Source of the DNA: Actibacterium lipolyticum
GTDB lineage: Bacteria > Pseudomonadota > Alphaproteobacteria > Rhodobacterales > Rhodobacteraceae
Direction: 5' to 3'
NCBI RefSeq assembly: GCF_900184935.1
Contig: NZ_FXYE01000002.1
Coordinates: 496,001 to 560,000, forward strand
DNA: 64,000 bases
This document shows, piece after piece, positions 55,486 to 63,976 of this stretch. The notes under the pieces were generated by a model. That model saw only the letters and a list, made by a program, of their open reading frames with translations, searched no databases and was not told the DNA's origin. Position 1 is the first letter of the stretch. The number at the start of each line of letters is the position of its first letter. The translations under genes and the position numbers were made by a program.

Positions 55486-56178
55486 ATGCGGATCGGAATC
55501 CTGCAAACCGGCCATGTGCCCGAAACACTTCGGGACGCGCATGGCGAATACCCTGATATGTTTGAACAACTGCTTGGCGGGCGCGGGTTCGATTTTCGCC
55601 GCTGGTCGGTGGTCGACATGCAGTTCCCAGACAGTGTTGATGACGCCGACGGATGGCTGATCACGGGGTCTCGGCACGGGGCCTATGACGATCTGCCGTT
55701 CATCAAACCGCTGGAACAATTCGTCCGCGATGCGTACGCGAAGGCCGTGCCCATGGTTGGCGTCTGCTTTGGCCATCAGATCATCGCGCAAGCCCTTGGC
55801 GGCAAGGTCGAAAAGTTCAGCGGCGGTTGGTCGGTGGGTCGGCAGACCTATACCCTAAACGGGAAAGAGGTCGCCCTGAACGCTTGGCATCAGGATCAGG
55901 TGACCAAGCTTCCCGAAGGCGCGACCGTCATCGGAACCAGCGATTTCTGCCCCTATGCCGCCCTTGCCTATGATGATCGCGCGCTTACGGTGCAGCCCCA
56001 TCCAGAGTTTGACGCCGAATTCACTGGCAAATTGATCCGCGAACGCGGTGTCGGGGTTGTCCCCGACCCGTTGCTGAAATCTGCCGAGGCAACTTTGACC
56101 ACCCAAACAAACAGCTTAGAAATAGCGGATATGTTTACCGCGTTTTTCAAACACTCTTACAAGGTGCATCATGCCTGA
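55486..56178 (+). CDS. class I glutamine amidotransferase, probable gamma-glutamyl product hydrolase
   Basis: The 230-residue protein has a class I GATase triad: the Cys in PMVGVCFGHQIIAQALGG and the His-Glu in LTVQPHPEFDAEF. It also has WLITGSRHGAYDD and ALNAWHQDQV. In Puu-type pathways such an enzyme removes glutamate from gamma-glutamyl products (E. coli PuuD belongs to a related but distinct family). The start at 55486 follows AAGAGC; further upstream codons are non-native. It lies 63 bp after the first ligase, and its end overlaps the second ligase by eight bases. Confidence 0.87.
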   Translation: MRIGILQTGHVPETLRDAHGEYPDMFEQLLGGRGFDFRRWSVVDMQFPDSVDDADGWLITGSRHGAYDDLPFIKPLEQFVRDAYAKAVPMVGVCFGHQIIAQALGGKVEKFSGGWSVGRQTYTLNGKEVALNAWHQDQVTKLPEGATVIGTSDFCPYAALAYDDRALTVQPHPEFDAEFTGKLIRERGVGVVPDPLLKSAEATLTTQTNSLEIADMFTAFFKHSYKVHHA

Positions 56179-57526
56179 TTGGACGAACGACCTTCCCGAA
56201 GCTGCTCAGGAATTCATCGCGGGCCGACGGCTGGATGAGGTGGAATGCATCGTCTCGGACATTGCGGGCGTGGCGCGGGGCAAGGCGATGCCAGCATCTA
56301 AGTTCGCCAAGCAGACCCATTTCTATTTGCCCAACTCGATCTTTCAGCAAACCATCACTGGCGATTGGGCCAACATGGAAGATCAGGCCTTTACCGAACC
56401 TGACATGATCCTGACCCCAGACATGTCCACCGCCACCGCCGCACCGTGGACGGCGGACTGGACCCTTCAGGTGATCCACGACATCAACGACCAAGACGGC
56501 AACCCGGTGCCCGTCGCCCCGCGCAACGTGCTGAAACGCGTGGTAGAGCTTTACAACGCGCAAGGCTGGCAACCCATCGTCGCCCCCGAGATGGAATTCT
56601 TTCTGGTCGCACGCAACATCGACCCGGCCCACCCGATCGAGCCACCCATGGGCCGCTCTGGCCGTCGCGCGGCGGCCCGTCAGGCCTATTCGATGAGTGC
56701 GGTTGACGAATATGGCCCCGTCATCGACGACATCTATGATTTCGCCGAAGCACAAGGGTTTGAAATTGACGGCATCCTGCAAGAAGGCGGTGCCGGACAG
56801 ATTGAAATGAACCTGCGCCATGGCGACCCCGTGCGTCTGGCGGACGAAATCTTCTTCTTCAAACGCATGATCCGCGAAGCCGCCCTGCGCCACGATTGCT
56901 TTGCCACCTTTATGGCCAAGCCCATTCAGGACGAGCCCGGTTCGGCCATGCATATTCACCATTCGGTGGTCGATGCGAAAACTGGGGAAAACATCTTTTC
57001 CCAACCCGACGGCACGGAAACCGAAACCTTCCTGCATTTCATCGCTGGGATGCAGACCCACATGCCGTCGGTGATTGCACTGCTGGCGCCCTATGTGAAC
57101 AGCTATCGCCGGTACGTCCCTGACTTTGCCGCGCCGATCAACCTTGAATGGGGGCGCGACAACCGCACGACAGGCCTGCGGGTTCCGGTGTCTGATGCTA
57201 CCTCGCGCCGATTGGAAAACCGGATCGCCGGGATGGATTGCAACCCCTATCTGGGCATCGCGGCCTCGCTTGCGTGCGGGTATCTTGGGCTGATGGAAAA
57301 GAAGTATCCCAACGCTGAATTCAAGGGGGATGCCTATGCCAGTGACGAAGGTATCCCGCGCGGCATGAACGAAGCGCTTGATCTGTTCGACAGCTCCCCC
57401 GATGTGCGCGCTGTCTTGGGAGAGGAGTTCTGCAAAGTCTACTCCGCCGTCAAAACCCTTGAATATAAAGAGTTCCTTCAGGTCATCAGCCCGTGGGAGC
57501 GTGAGCATCTGTTGTTGAACGTATGA
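56171..57526 (+). CDS. glutamine synthetase-family gamma-glutamyl-amine ligase (PuuA-like), copy 2
   Basis: The 451-residue GS-family enzyme differs in sequence from copy 1: WQPIVAPEMEFFLVARNID, LQEGGAGQIEMNLRHGDP, PGSAMHIHHSVVDAKTG, APINLEWGRDNRTTGLRVP and RLENRIAGMDCNPYLGIAA. It is closer to the classic gamma-glutamylputrescine synthetase pattern, with VECIVSDIAGVARGK at the N-terminus. Two different ligases in one operon suggest two amine substrates or a heteromer. Its stop overlaps the FAD oxidase start as ATGA. Confidence 0.9.
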   Translation: MPDWTNDLPEAAQEFIAGRRLDEVECIVSDIAGVARGKAMPASKFAKQTHFYLPNSIFQQTITGDWANMEDQAFTEPDMILTPDMSTATAAPWTADWTLQVIHDINDQDGNPVPVAPRNVLKRVVELYNAQGWQPIVAPEMEFFLVARNIDPAHPIEPPMGRSGRRAAARQAYSMSAVDEYGPVIDDIYDFAEAQGFEIDGILQEGGAGQIEMNLRHGDPVRLADEIFFFKRMIREAALRHDCFATFMAKPIQDEPGSAMHIHHSVVDAKTGENIFSQPDGTETETFLHFIAGMQTHMPSVIALLAPYVNSYRRYVPDFAAPINLEWGRDNRTTGLRVPVSDATSRRLENRIAGMDCNPYLGIAASLACGYLGLMEKKYPNAEFKGDAYASDEGIPRGMNEALDLFDSSPDVRAVLGEEFCKVYSAVKTLEYKEFLQVISPWEREHLLLNV

Positions 57527-58824
57527 ACCTGTTGTTTTCAAACGACCGTCGGGGTGAATACCCCGACAGTTGGTATGCCGCCACGGCCACCCTACCCGCG
57601 CCTTTCCCCGAATTGCGCGGTGAAACCAAGGCGGATGTCTGTATCATCGGTGGCGGATACACAGGCCTATCCGCCGCGCTGCACCTTTCCCAACGTGGCT
57701 TTGACGTGGTGCTGTTAGAGGCGCACCGGGTCGGGTTTGGCGCATCAGGGCGCAACGGCGGGCAGGTTGGTTCCGGTCAACGGCTTGAACAAGATGCGCT
57801 GGAACGTTTGGTGGGGCGCGACGATGCGCGCACCCTTTGGCAGTTCGGCGAAGACGCCAAGGCCCTGATTGCGCAGCTGATCGATGCGCATAACATCGAC
57901 TGCGGCTATCGCCCTGGCGTGGTTCATGCCGAATGGCAGGCAAAAGACGTGCCCCACAATCACGCCTATGCCGACAAACTGCGCAACGAATATGGCTACG
58001 ACCAGGTTGAACCGCTGGACCGTGACGCCATGCAGGCGCTGGTCGGATCACACGCGTATCAAGGCGGCAGCGTCGATTGGGGTGCCGGGCATTTGCACCC
58101 ACTGGCCCTTGCCTTTGGCATCGCAACTGCGGCGGCCAGAACGGGTGCCCGCATCCATGAAATGTCGCACGTTCACAACATCCGCCACGGGGCAAAGGCA
58201 GTTGTGCAGACAGATAAAGGCCGCGTCACTGCCGATCACGTCATCCTAGCCACCAACGGTTATCTGGGCGGGTTGGAGCGTAAGGTTGCCTCACGCGTTA
58301 TGCCGATCAACAACTTCATCGTTGCCACCGAACCGCTGGAAGACCCAAGCCGCGTTTTGGCCAAAGATGTTGCCGTCGCCGACAGCAAATTCGTGGTGAA
58401 CTATTTCCGGCTATCCGCTGATAACCGGCTGCTGTTTGGCGGTGGCGAAAGCTATGGCTACCGCTTTCCGTCCGACATCGCGGCCACCGTGCGCAAACCG
58501 ATGTTAGAGGTGTTCCCACAGCTCAAGGACGCGAAAATCGACTATGCGTGGGGTGGCACGCTGGCGATCACGATGAACCGCCTGCCATTCTTCACCCGCC
58601 CCGCCGATAACATGTTGTCGGCATCAGGTTATTCCGGGCATGGGGTCGCGCTTGCCGTTCTGGCGGGCCAGATCATGGCCGAGGCAACCGCCGGTCAGGC
58701 CGAACGCTTTGATGTGATGTCGCGCATCCCCACGCCCCGCTTTCCCGGCGGCGGTGTGTTGAGATCACCCATGCTTGCCCTCGCGATGAGCTGGTATGCG
58801 ATGCGTGACAAAATCGGCATGTAA
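57523..58824 (+). CDS. FAD-dependent amine oxidase, gamma-glutamylputrescine oxidase-like
   Basis: The 433-residue DAO-family flavoprotein begins SWYAATATLPAPFPELRGETKADVCIIGGGYTGLSAALHL (FAD loop), and has FGASGRNGGQVGSGQR, LATNGYLGG, RLLFGGGESYGYRFP and SASGYSGHGVALAVLAGQIMAE. This is the OrdL/PuuB pattern, which oxidises gamma-glutamylated amines to aldehydes with O2. It is coupled to ligase copy 2. The PuuC-type aldehyde dehydrogenase needed next is not in the window. Confidence 0.92.
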   Translation: MNLLFSNDRRGEYPDSWYAATATLPAPFPELRGETKADVCIIGGGYTGLSAALHLSQRGFDVVLLEAHRVGFGASGRNGGQVGSGQRLEQDALERLVGRDDARTLWQFGEDAKALIAQLIDAHNIDCGYRPGVVHAEWQAKDVPHNHAYADKLRNEYGYDQVEPLDRDAMQALVGSHAYQGGSVDWGAGHLHPLALAFGIATAAARTGARIHEMSHVHNIRHGAKAVVQTDKGRVTADHVILATNGYLGGLERKVASRVMPINNFIVATEPLEDPSRVLAKDVAVADSKFVVNYFRLSADNRLLFGGGESYGYRFPSDIAATVRKPMLEVFPQLKDAKIDYAWGGTLAITMNRLPFFTRPADNMLSASGYSGHGVALAVLAGQIMAEATAGQAERFDVMSRIPTPRFPGGGVLRSPMLALAMSWYAMRDKIGM

Positions 58825-58875
58825 CCGCCTTCTCTGGAAAAAAGGATTGGCCGTTTCCCGGCAATCACTTACAGT

Positions 58876-58900
58876 TTTTCTGAATATGACATTCAGAAAA
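58876..58900. repeat. perfect 10-bp inverted repeat next to the DegT gene start
   Basis: TTTTCTGAAT and ATTCAGAAAA flank ATGAC, ending eight bases before the ATG at 58909 and abutting the AGGTG ribosome site. It could be an operator or an RNA hairpin that gates translation. Confidence 0.7.
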
Positions 58901-58908
58901 GGTGCAAC

Positions 58909-60108
58909 ATGGCCCTCGCCCCCAATGTCTACGACGCTGAATCCATCCCCGAAGCGGCGCGCGAAGAAATTGACCGCCTGCTGCAAAGCGGTGATCTGTT
59001 CCGTTATACGGCGCCAGAAAACGCGCCAGTCGCCCTGTTGGAACAAGAATTCGCTGAATTTATGGGGGCCAAATATGCGCTGGCTGTCGCGTCTTGTTCG
59101 GCCGCGTTGTTCCTGTCACTGAAAACGCTGGACCTGCCCCGCGATGCGAAGGTTCTGGTTCCGGCCTTCACCTTTGCCGCCGTTCCTTCGGCCATCGTAC
59201 ATGCCGATTGCCAGCCTGTGCTGGTTGAGGTTGCCGAAAACTATCGCATCGACATGGCCGATTTTGAGGCCAAGCTGACCGACGACATTCAGGCCATCAT
59301 CATCAGCCACATGCGCGGCCACACGTCTGATATGGACGGGATCATGGCCCTGGCCGAAGCACGCGGTGTACCCGTCATCGAAGACGCAGCCCATTCGCTG
59401 GGCACGCTGTGGCATGGCAAAAAGATCGGCACCTTGGGTAAGATCGGCTGCTTCTCATTCCAGTCTTACAAGATGATTAATGCGGGCGAAGGTGGCATCC
59501 TGATCACCGATGACGCAGACATTATCGCCAAAGCCATCATCATGTCGGGCGCGTACGAACATAACTGGAAGAAGCACAAGGTCGTGCATGACCGGTTCGC
59601 GCATTGGCAAAACAAACTGCCGCTTTACAACACGCGGATGCAGAACCTTTCGGCGGCCGTAATCCGCCCGCAACTGCCCGAAGTCGCCCGCCGTATCCGT
59701 GATGGCCGCGCGAACCACGATTATGTCGCCGGGCTGTTGAACGAAACAGCTTGGCTGAACGTCCCCGCCCCGCTGTTGCCAGAAGAACGTGCGCCGGATT
59801 CGATTCAGTTCAACCTTGTAGGTTTTGAATCCGACGATGACGCCCGCGCCTTTCAAGCGGCTGCCAAACAGCGCGGGATCAGCGTTCAGGTGTTTGGCCT
59901 GTCCCAAGACAACGCGCGCGCGTTCTGGAACTGGCAATTCATCAAAGGCGAAACGCCCGAGCTTCCGCAAACGCGTGCCATGCTGATGCGGGCCTGCGAT
60001 GTGCGCCTGCCCGCCCGCCTGAAAAAGCCAGAGCTTGATTTCATCGCCAGCGCCCTCATCGACGCGGCAGAAGATGTGATGGGCGACACCCGCGCCTACG
60101 GCACCTAA
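58909..60108 (+). CDS. DegT/DnrJ/EryC1/StrS-family PLP aminotransferase
   Basis: The 399-residue fold-type I aminotransferase has VASCSAALFLSLKTL, VLVPAFTFAAVPSAIVHADCQPVLVEV, VIEDAAHSLGT (PLP Asp) and the Schiff-base Lys in CFSFQSYKMINAGEGGIL. The family usually transaminates nucleotide sugars or deoxy-inosose. Here no sugar genes are near; it sits between the amine-catabolic operon and a LysR gene, so an amine or amino-acid substrate is possible. It overlaps the convergent LysR gene by four bases. Confidence 0.9.
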   Translation: MALAPNVYDAESIPEAAREEIDRLLQSGDLFRYTAPENAPVALLEQEFAEFMGAKYALAVASCSAALFLSLKTLDLPRDAKVLVPAFTFAAVPSAIVHADCQPVLVEVAENYRIDMADFEAKLTDDIQAIIISHMRGHTSDMDGIMALAEARGVPVIEDAAHSLGTLWHGKKIGTLGKIGCFSFQSYKMINAGEGGILITDDADIIAKAIIMSGAYEHNWKKHKVVHDRFAHWQNKLPLYNTRMQNLSAAVIRPQLPEVARRIRDGRANHDYVAGLLNETAWLNVPAPLLPEERAPDSIQFNLVGFESDDDARAFQAAAKQRGISVQVFGLSQDNARAFWNWQFIKGETPELPQTRAMLMRACDVRLPARLKKPELDFIASALIDAAEDVMGDTRAYGT

Positions 60109-61070
60109 AGAACCGCCAGATCACCCTGCAACCACGGCAAATGCGCGGTTGCGGGGGTGACGATCATCTCGTCCAACAAGGGGCGAAGGCGCGCGGCAAC
60201 GTTGCTTGGCATATCCTGCAAGACGCCGGATCGCGCGCTAAGTGATATAGTGCGTGACAGCGGCGCGAATGGCAGTGGCATCAACGTCACTTGATCGCGA
60301 AACCGCTGGGCGCGCAAATACCCAAGCGGCGTCAGGATCGTCCACCCCGACCCGCTGGCCACCATGGAAAGGATGGCGTGATAGCTGTCCAACTCGAACC
60401 GATGGGCCAAGGTCAGATGCTGGCGGGCAAGGTGTTCGGCGATTTGGCGGCCCATATGGTGGCGCTGAGTATATTGGATCAGCGGAAGCGCCTGAAGCTG
60501 GCGCAAGACGTCACTGTCAGGGTCAATCATTCCCGCGGGAACCGCGGCAACGAAGGGTTCCTTTAACAGCGGGTGAACCTCCATCCAGTCGGCGGCGGCC
60601 CCCATGTCGGCGGCCACGATCATATCCAACGCCCGCCCATCAAGCAGACCGAACAACCGGTGGCTAGCCCCGGTTTCCAGCAAGAACTGGCAAGTCTGCA
60701 ATTCCCCAGCCATGTCAGCCAAAAGCCGTGGCGTGACGTCCGCGTCGAAATCTTCGATCATCCCAAGGCGAAAATCGGTAAGCGCAGAAAGGTCATGTGC
60801 GGCAAGCTCTGCCTTGGCCTGTTGGCTTTCGGCAAGGATGGTCTGGGCGCGGCGGCGAAACATCTGTCCGGCTGGTGTAAGGGAAACAGGCCGGGTCGAA
60901 CGATCCATCAACGTTGCACCAAGTGCGGCCTCAAGCCCGGCAAGCTGCTGACTAACGCCCGAAGGGCTGGCCCCCAAACGACGCGCCGCAGCCGACACTG
61001 ACCCTTCTTCGGCAACCGCAATAAACGTTTCGATACCCCAAAGGGTCATGCGGCCAGTAGTTTGCGCCAT
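60105..61070 (-). CDS. LysR-family transcriptional regulator
   Basis: The 321-residue protein has an N-terminal winged helix (TFIAVAEEGSVSAAARRLGASPSGVSQQLAGLEAALGATLMDRSTRPVSLTPAG) and a C-terminal effector domain with periplasmic-binding-protein fold. The start at 61070 has AGGAA eight bases upstream. It is divergent from the class III aminotransferase gene (232 bp between starts), its most likely target, and convergent with the DegT gene. The inducer is unknown, plausibly a polyamine or amine metabolite. Confidence 0.92.
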   Translation of the reverse strand: MAQTTGRMTLWGIETFIAVAEEGSVSAAARRLGASPSGVSQQLAGLEAALGATLMDRSTRPVSLTPAGQMFRRRAQTILAESQQAKAELAAHDLSALTDFRLGMIEDFDADVTPRLLADMAGELQTCQFLLETGASHRLFGLLDGRALDMIVAADMGAAADWMEVHPLLKEPFVAAVPAGMIDPDSDVLRQLQALPLIQYTQRHHMGRQIAEHLARQHLTLAHRFELDSYHAILSMVASGSGWTILTPLGYLRAQRFRDQVTLMPLPFAPLSRTISLSARSGVLQDMPSNVAARLRPLLDEMIVTPATAHLPWLQGDLAVL

Positions 61071-61302
61071 AAATATATTCCTACACTAACGGCGCCAACC
61101 TAAGATCATTACGATCATGGCGCAACGCACCTAAGCCCCCGGACGGAGTGGCGGGCAAAACAAAGTGGCGTAAACCCGCGCGAATTATCGGGCAATCTGA
61201 CCGGCAAACAAGCATTCTGCCAGTGCCGCTCACGCGGGCAATTGCACCTTTCAAACAGCAGAGATAGCGTTGCAAAAAACCATTGGCACAAGGAAAGAAG
61301 CC

Positions 61303-62670
61303 ATGCGTGACGAAAACCCAAACAGCTGGGAAGCCCGCGCCGACACGAATACGTTTTACGGTTTCACGGACCTGCCCTCCATCAAGGAACGCGGCACCGT
61401 CGTCCTAACCCACGGCGAAGGCCCGTATGTGTTTGACGTACACGGGCGGCGCTATCTGGATGCGAACTCGGGCCTTTGGAATATGGTTGCCGGTTTCGAT
61501 CATGCCGGCCTGGCCGAAGCCGCGAAGGCGCAATACGACCGGTTCCCCGGATACCACGCCTTCTTTGGCCGCATGTCCGACCAAACCGTGATGCTAAGCG
61601 AGAAATTGGTAGAGGTGTCACCCTACGAACGCGGCAAGGTGTTTTACACCAACTCCGGCTCTGAAGCGAACGACACAATGGTCAAAATGCTGTGGTTCCT
61701 TGGTGGTGCCGAAGGGCAGCCGCAGCGCCGTAAGATCATCACCCGCAAGAACGGCTATCATGGGGTGACGGTGGTTTCAGCCTCGATGACGGGCAAGCCC
61801 TATAACTCTGTCTTCGGTCTGCCGCTGGACGGGTTCATCCACCTGACCTGCCCGCACTACTGGCGCGAAGGGCTGGAGGGTGAAACCGAAGCCGAATTCA
61901 CCAAACGCATGGCGCAAGAGCTGGAAGACGTCATCGCCCGCGAAGGCGCCGATACGATCGCCGGTTTCTTTGCCGAACCCGTGATGGGTGCTGGCGGCGT
62001 TATCCCGCCATCCGAAGGCTATTTCCAAGCCATCGCGCCCATCCTGAAAAAGCACGGCATCCCCCTTGTCGCGGACGAGGTGATCTGCGGCTTTGGGCGC
62101 ACGGGCGAACTTTGGGGCTGTCAGACCTATGACTTCATGCCGGATGCCATCATCTCGTCCAAGAACCTGACGGCTGGGTATTTCCCGATGGGCGCTGTCA
62201 TTCTTGGGCCAGAGCTAAGCGACCGGCTGCAAGCAGCCAGCGAAGCGATCGAAGAATTCCCGCATGGCTTTACTGCGTCAGGGCATCCAGTGGGTTCTGC
62301 AATTGCATTGAAGGCAATCGACGTGATCCTGAACGAAGGTTTGCTGGAAAACGTCCGCGCGTTGACACCCAAGTTCGAAGCGAACATGGCCCGGCTGGCC
62401 GAAAACCCCAACATCGGGGAATGGCGCGGCAAAGGCCTGATGGGTGCCCTGGAAGCGGTGAAAGACAAAGACACCAAAACACCGTTCGACAGCAGCCTTT
62501 CGGTCAGCGAACGCATCGCCAACACCTGCACCGATCACGGGCTGATCTGTCGCCCGCTGGGGCAATCGGTTGTTCTGTGCCCGCCATTCATCATGACCGA
62601 ACCGCAGATGGATGAAATGTTTGAAAAGTTGGAAGCCGCGCTGAAGAAAGTCTTCGCCGAGGTCGCTTAA
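61303..62670 (+). CDS. class III PLP aminotransferase (polyamine/omega-amino acid type)
   Basis: The 455-residue protein has EGPYVFDVHGRRYLDANSGLWN, FYTNSGSEANDTMVKM, KNGYHGVTVVSASMTG, FFAEPVMGAGGVIPP, PLVADEVICGFGRTGELWG (PLP Asp) and SSKNLTAGYFPMGAVI (PLP Lys). This is close to putrescine/spermidine-pyruvate or beta-alanine-pyruvate transaminases. The start at 61303 follows AAGGAAAG; an in-frame TTG at 61270 lacks a site. It is divergent from the LysR gene and near the amine operon, giving a second route for amine breakdown. Confidence 0.9.
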   Translation: MRDENPNSWEARADTNTFYGFTDLPSIKERGTVVLTHGEGPYVFDVHGRRYLDANSGLWNMVAGFDHAGLAEAAKAQYDRFPGYHAFFGRMSDQTVMLSEKLVEVSPYERGKVFYTNSGSEANDTMVKMLWFLGGAEGQPQRRKIITRKNGYHGVTVVSASMTGKPYNSVFGLPLDGFIHLTCPHYWREGLEGETEAEFTKRMAQELEDVIAREGADTIAGFFAEPVMGAGGVIPPSEGYFQAIAPILKKHGIPLVADEVICGFGRTGELWGCQTYDFMPDAIISSKNLTAGYFPMGAVILGPELSDRLQAASEAIEEFPHGFTASGHPVGSAIALKAIDVILNEGLLENVRALTPKFEANMARLAENPNIGEWRGKGLMGALEAVKDKDTKTPFDSSLSVSERIANTCTDHGLICRPLGQSVVLCPPFIMTEPQMDEMFEKLEAALKKVFAEVA

Positions 62671-62676
62671 CTAAAA

Positions 62677-62710
62677 GGCGGGCCGCATTCCTCCCCGGTT
62701 GCGGCCCGCC
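62677..62710. terminator. strong hairpin between convergent aminotransferase and phaR
   Basis: GGCGGGCCGCA (62677-62687) pairs with TGCGGCCCGCC (62700-62710). On the minus strand it is followed by TTTTAG, and on the plus strand by AAATTCTATT. It probably ends transcription from both sides. Confidence 0.75.
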
Positions 62711-62716
62711 CAAATT

Positions 62717-63292
62717 CTATTCGCCCAGCTTCGACAGTTTCGCCTGAAGCTCTGCCAACTGTTTTTTGATGTCGTTCAGATCATCGCTTTTAGCAGCGCT
62801 GCCTTCATCGTCATCGTTCGTTGCCGGACCCGTGGCCCAGTTTTTGCCCATGCCGCCGGTCATAGCTTTCAGAAACGCTTCTTGTTGTTTCTGCATTGCG
62901 TCAAAGCCCGGCATGGTGGCCATTGGGTTCGGAATCGTCCCCAAATTCTCCATCATTTTGGACTGGCCATCGCGCAGCATATCAAAGCTCATCGCCAAGA
63001 ACTGCGGCACGACGCTGTGCGCTTGTGTTGTGTAGCTACGCACCAGATCTGTCAGCACGTTAATGGGCAAAACATTTTCACCCCGGCTTTCATGTTCGGC
63101 AACGATTTGAAGTAGATACTGACGTGTTAGGTCATCCCCACTTTTAAGATCAATGATCTGTACCTCCCGGCCTTCGCGTATAAACCGAGCGATATCTTCC
63201 AGCGTCACATAGTCGCTGGTTTCGGTATTATACAGGCGCCGACTGGCATAGCGCTTGATCAGAAGCGGTGTCGCGTCGTCCGTCACAAGCAT
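62717..63292 (-). CDS. phaR: polyhydroxyalkanoate synthesis repressor PhaR
   Basis: The 191-residue protein has the PhaR N-terminal DNA/PHB-binding block PLLIKRYASRRLYNTETSDYVTLEDIARFIREGREVQIIDLKSGDDLTRQYLLQI, then the granule-associated middle (PQFLAMSFDMLRDGQ) and a C-terminal coiled coil (DLNDIKKQLAELQAKLSKLGE). PhaR represses phasin and PHB genes until it is titrated onto PHB granules. The start is ATG at 63292, but GGGGGG is only one base upstream; GTG at 63286 has better spacing and may be used. An imperfect PhaR site lies in its own leader. Confidence 0.95.
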   Translation of the reverse strand: MLVTDDATPLLIKRYASRRLYNTETSDYVTLEDIARFIREGREVQIIDLKSGDDLTRQYLLQIVAEHESRGENVLPINVLTDLVRSYTTQAHSVVPQFLAMSFDMLRDGQSKMMENLGTIPNPMATMPGFDAMQKQQEAFLKAMTGGMGKNWATGPATNDDDEGSAAKSDDLNDIKKQLAELQAKLSKLGE

Positions 63293-63314
63293 TCCCCCCA
63301 CGTTGTGTTCATTG

Positions 63315-63325
63315 TTGCAGTGCAG
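63315..63325 (-). promoter_or_regulatory. imperfect PhaR operator before phaR
   Basis: On the minus strand CTGC-ACT-GCAA, one mismatch from the CTGC-N3-GCAG PhaR site, about 25 bp upstream of the start. This suggests autoregulation. Confidence 0.55.
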
Positions 63326-63343
63326 AGAAGCTTAGGCCCCCTT

Positions 63344-63379
63344 TTCGCAAAAAGAAAGGGCGGGCACAAAGGCCCGCCC
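63344..63379 (-). terminator. intrinsic terminator after the phasin gene
   Basis: On the minus strand GGGCGGGC-CTTTGT-GCCCGCCC (63358-63379) is followed by TTTCTTTTT. It separates phasin from phaR, allowing very high phasin expression without raising the repressor. Confidence 0.9.
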
Positions 63380-63424
63380 CACGCGATCACATCAACTGGG
63401 AGGATGTCGATGCGAAATCCCGTT

Positions 63425-63874
63425 TTACTTCTTAACCGAGGTCGCTTTTTTAGCGGCAGCAGTTGCTTCGTCTGTGGCTTTCTTCATCACGGCAGTTGCG
63501 TCTTCCGAGATGTCTTTGCCAGCAGCCAGCATCAGCTCAACAGTTTCCATCTGAACTTTTTTCGCAACTTCAGCGAAAGCAGCCATGTTTTCAGCAGCCA
63601 TCTCAGCCGAAGCAGATGCGAAATCGGTGATTGCTTTGGTGTAATCTGTTGGCTCAGCTTTAACGGTGGTTACATCACCCATTTTGTTGAGCGTGTCTTT
63701 TGTCCACTTCGAAGAAATCTCGCTGGATTTGTCAGCGGCTTCCAAAGCAACTTTGGACATTTTTTCGCCAAGCGAAGCGGATGTTTTGAAAGCGTCCTGC
63801 ATTGCGGACATGTCAACTGGGAACGATGCCATCATATCCTGCATCACTTTTGAAAAATCTTGTGCGGTAGCCAT
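63425..63874 (-). CDS. phaP: phasin (PHB granule coat protein)
   Basis: The 149-residue all-helical amphipathic protein is rich in Ala, Lys, Met and Glu (MATAQDFSKVMQDMMASFPVDM, ISSKWTKDTLNKMGDVTT, KKVQMETVELMLAAGKDISEDA, ending in AAKKATSVKK). This is the phasin_2 pattern; phasins coat polyhydroxybutyrate granules. The start at 63874 has GGAG eight bases upstream; upstream open codons cover the promoter and are not coding. The promoter carries two perfect PhaR sites, and phaR is next door. Confidence 0.94.
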   Translation of the reverse strand: MATAQDFSKVMQDMMASFPVDMSAMQDAFKTSASLGEKMSKVALEAADKSSEISSKWTKDTLNKMGDVTTVKAEPTDYTKAITDFASASAEMAAENMAAFAEVAKKVQMETVELMLAAGKDISEDATAVMKKATDEATAAAKKATSVKK

Positions 63875-63927
63875 TTTAAATTCTCCATTGGTCCGAGGTG
63901 GTCTACCCCGTTTCTGTGCCTGAAGAA

Positions 63928-63956
63928 TATATACGTGCTGCAGTGCAGCATTGCAA
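63928..63956 (-). promoter_or_regulatory. phasin promoter
   Basis: On the minus strand TTGCAA (63956-63951), exactly 17 bases, then TATATA (63933-63928). A PhaR palindrome fills the spacer, so repressor and RNA polymerase should exclude each other. Confidence 0.8.
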
Positions 63957-63976
63957 GCACTTTTGCTGCGGCGCAG
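63938..63976. promoter_or_regulatory. two perfect PhaR operators upstream of phasin
   Basis: CTGC-AGT-GCAG at 63938-63948 and CTGC-GGC-GCAG at 63966-63976, both extended to TGCTGC-N3-GCAGCA and spaced 28 bp centre to centre (near three helical turns). They match the CTGC-N3/4-GCAG site described for Paracoccus and Rhodobacter PhaR. Confidence 0.9.

Noticed and set aside
56147-57541. 464-codon minus-strand frame opposite the second GS-like ligase
   Set aside because: Antisense shadow; the plus strand has all GS motifs.
61100-61130. GATCAT direct repeat between the LysR gene and the class III aminotransferase
   Set aside because: Two short copies only, no clear T-N11-A dyad; too weak to call a LysR operator.
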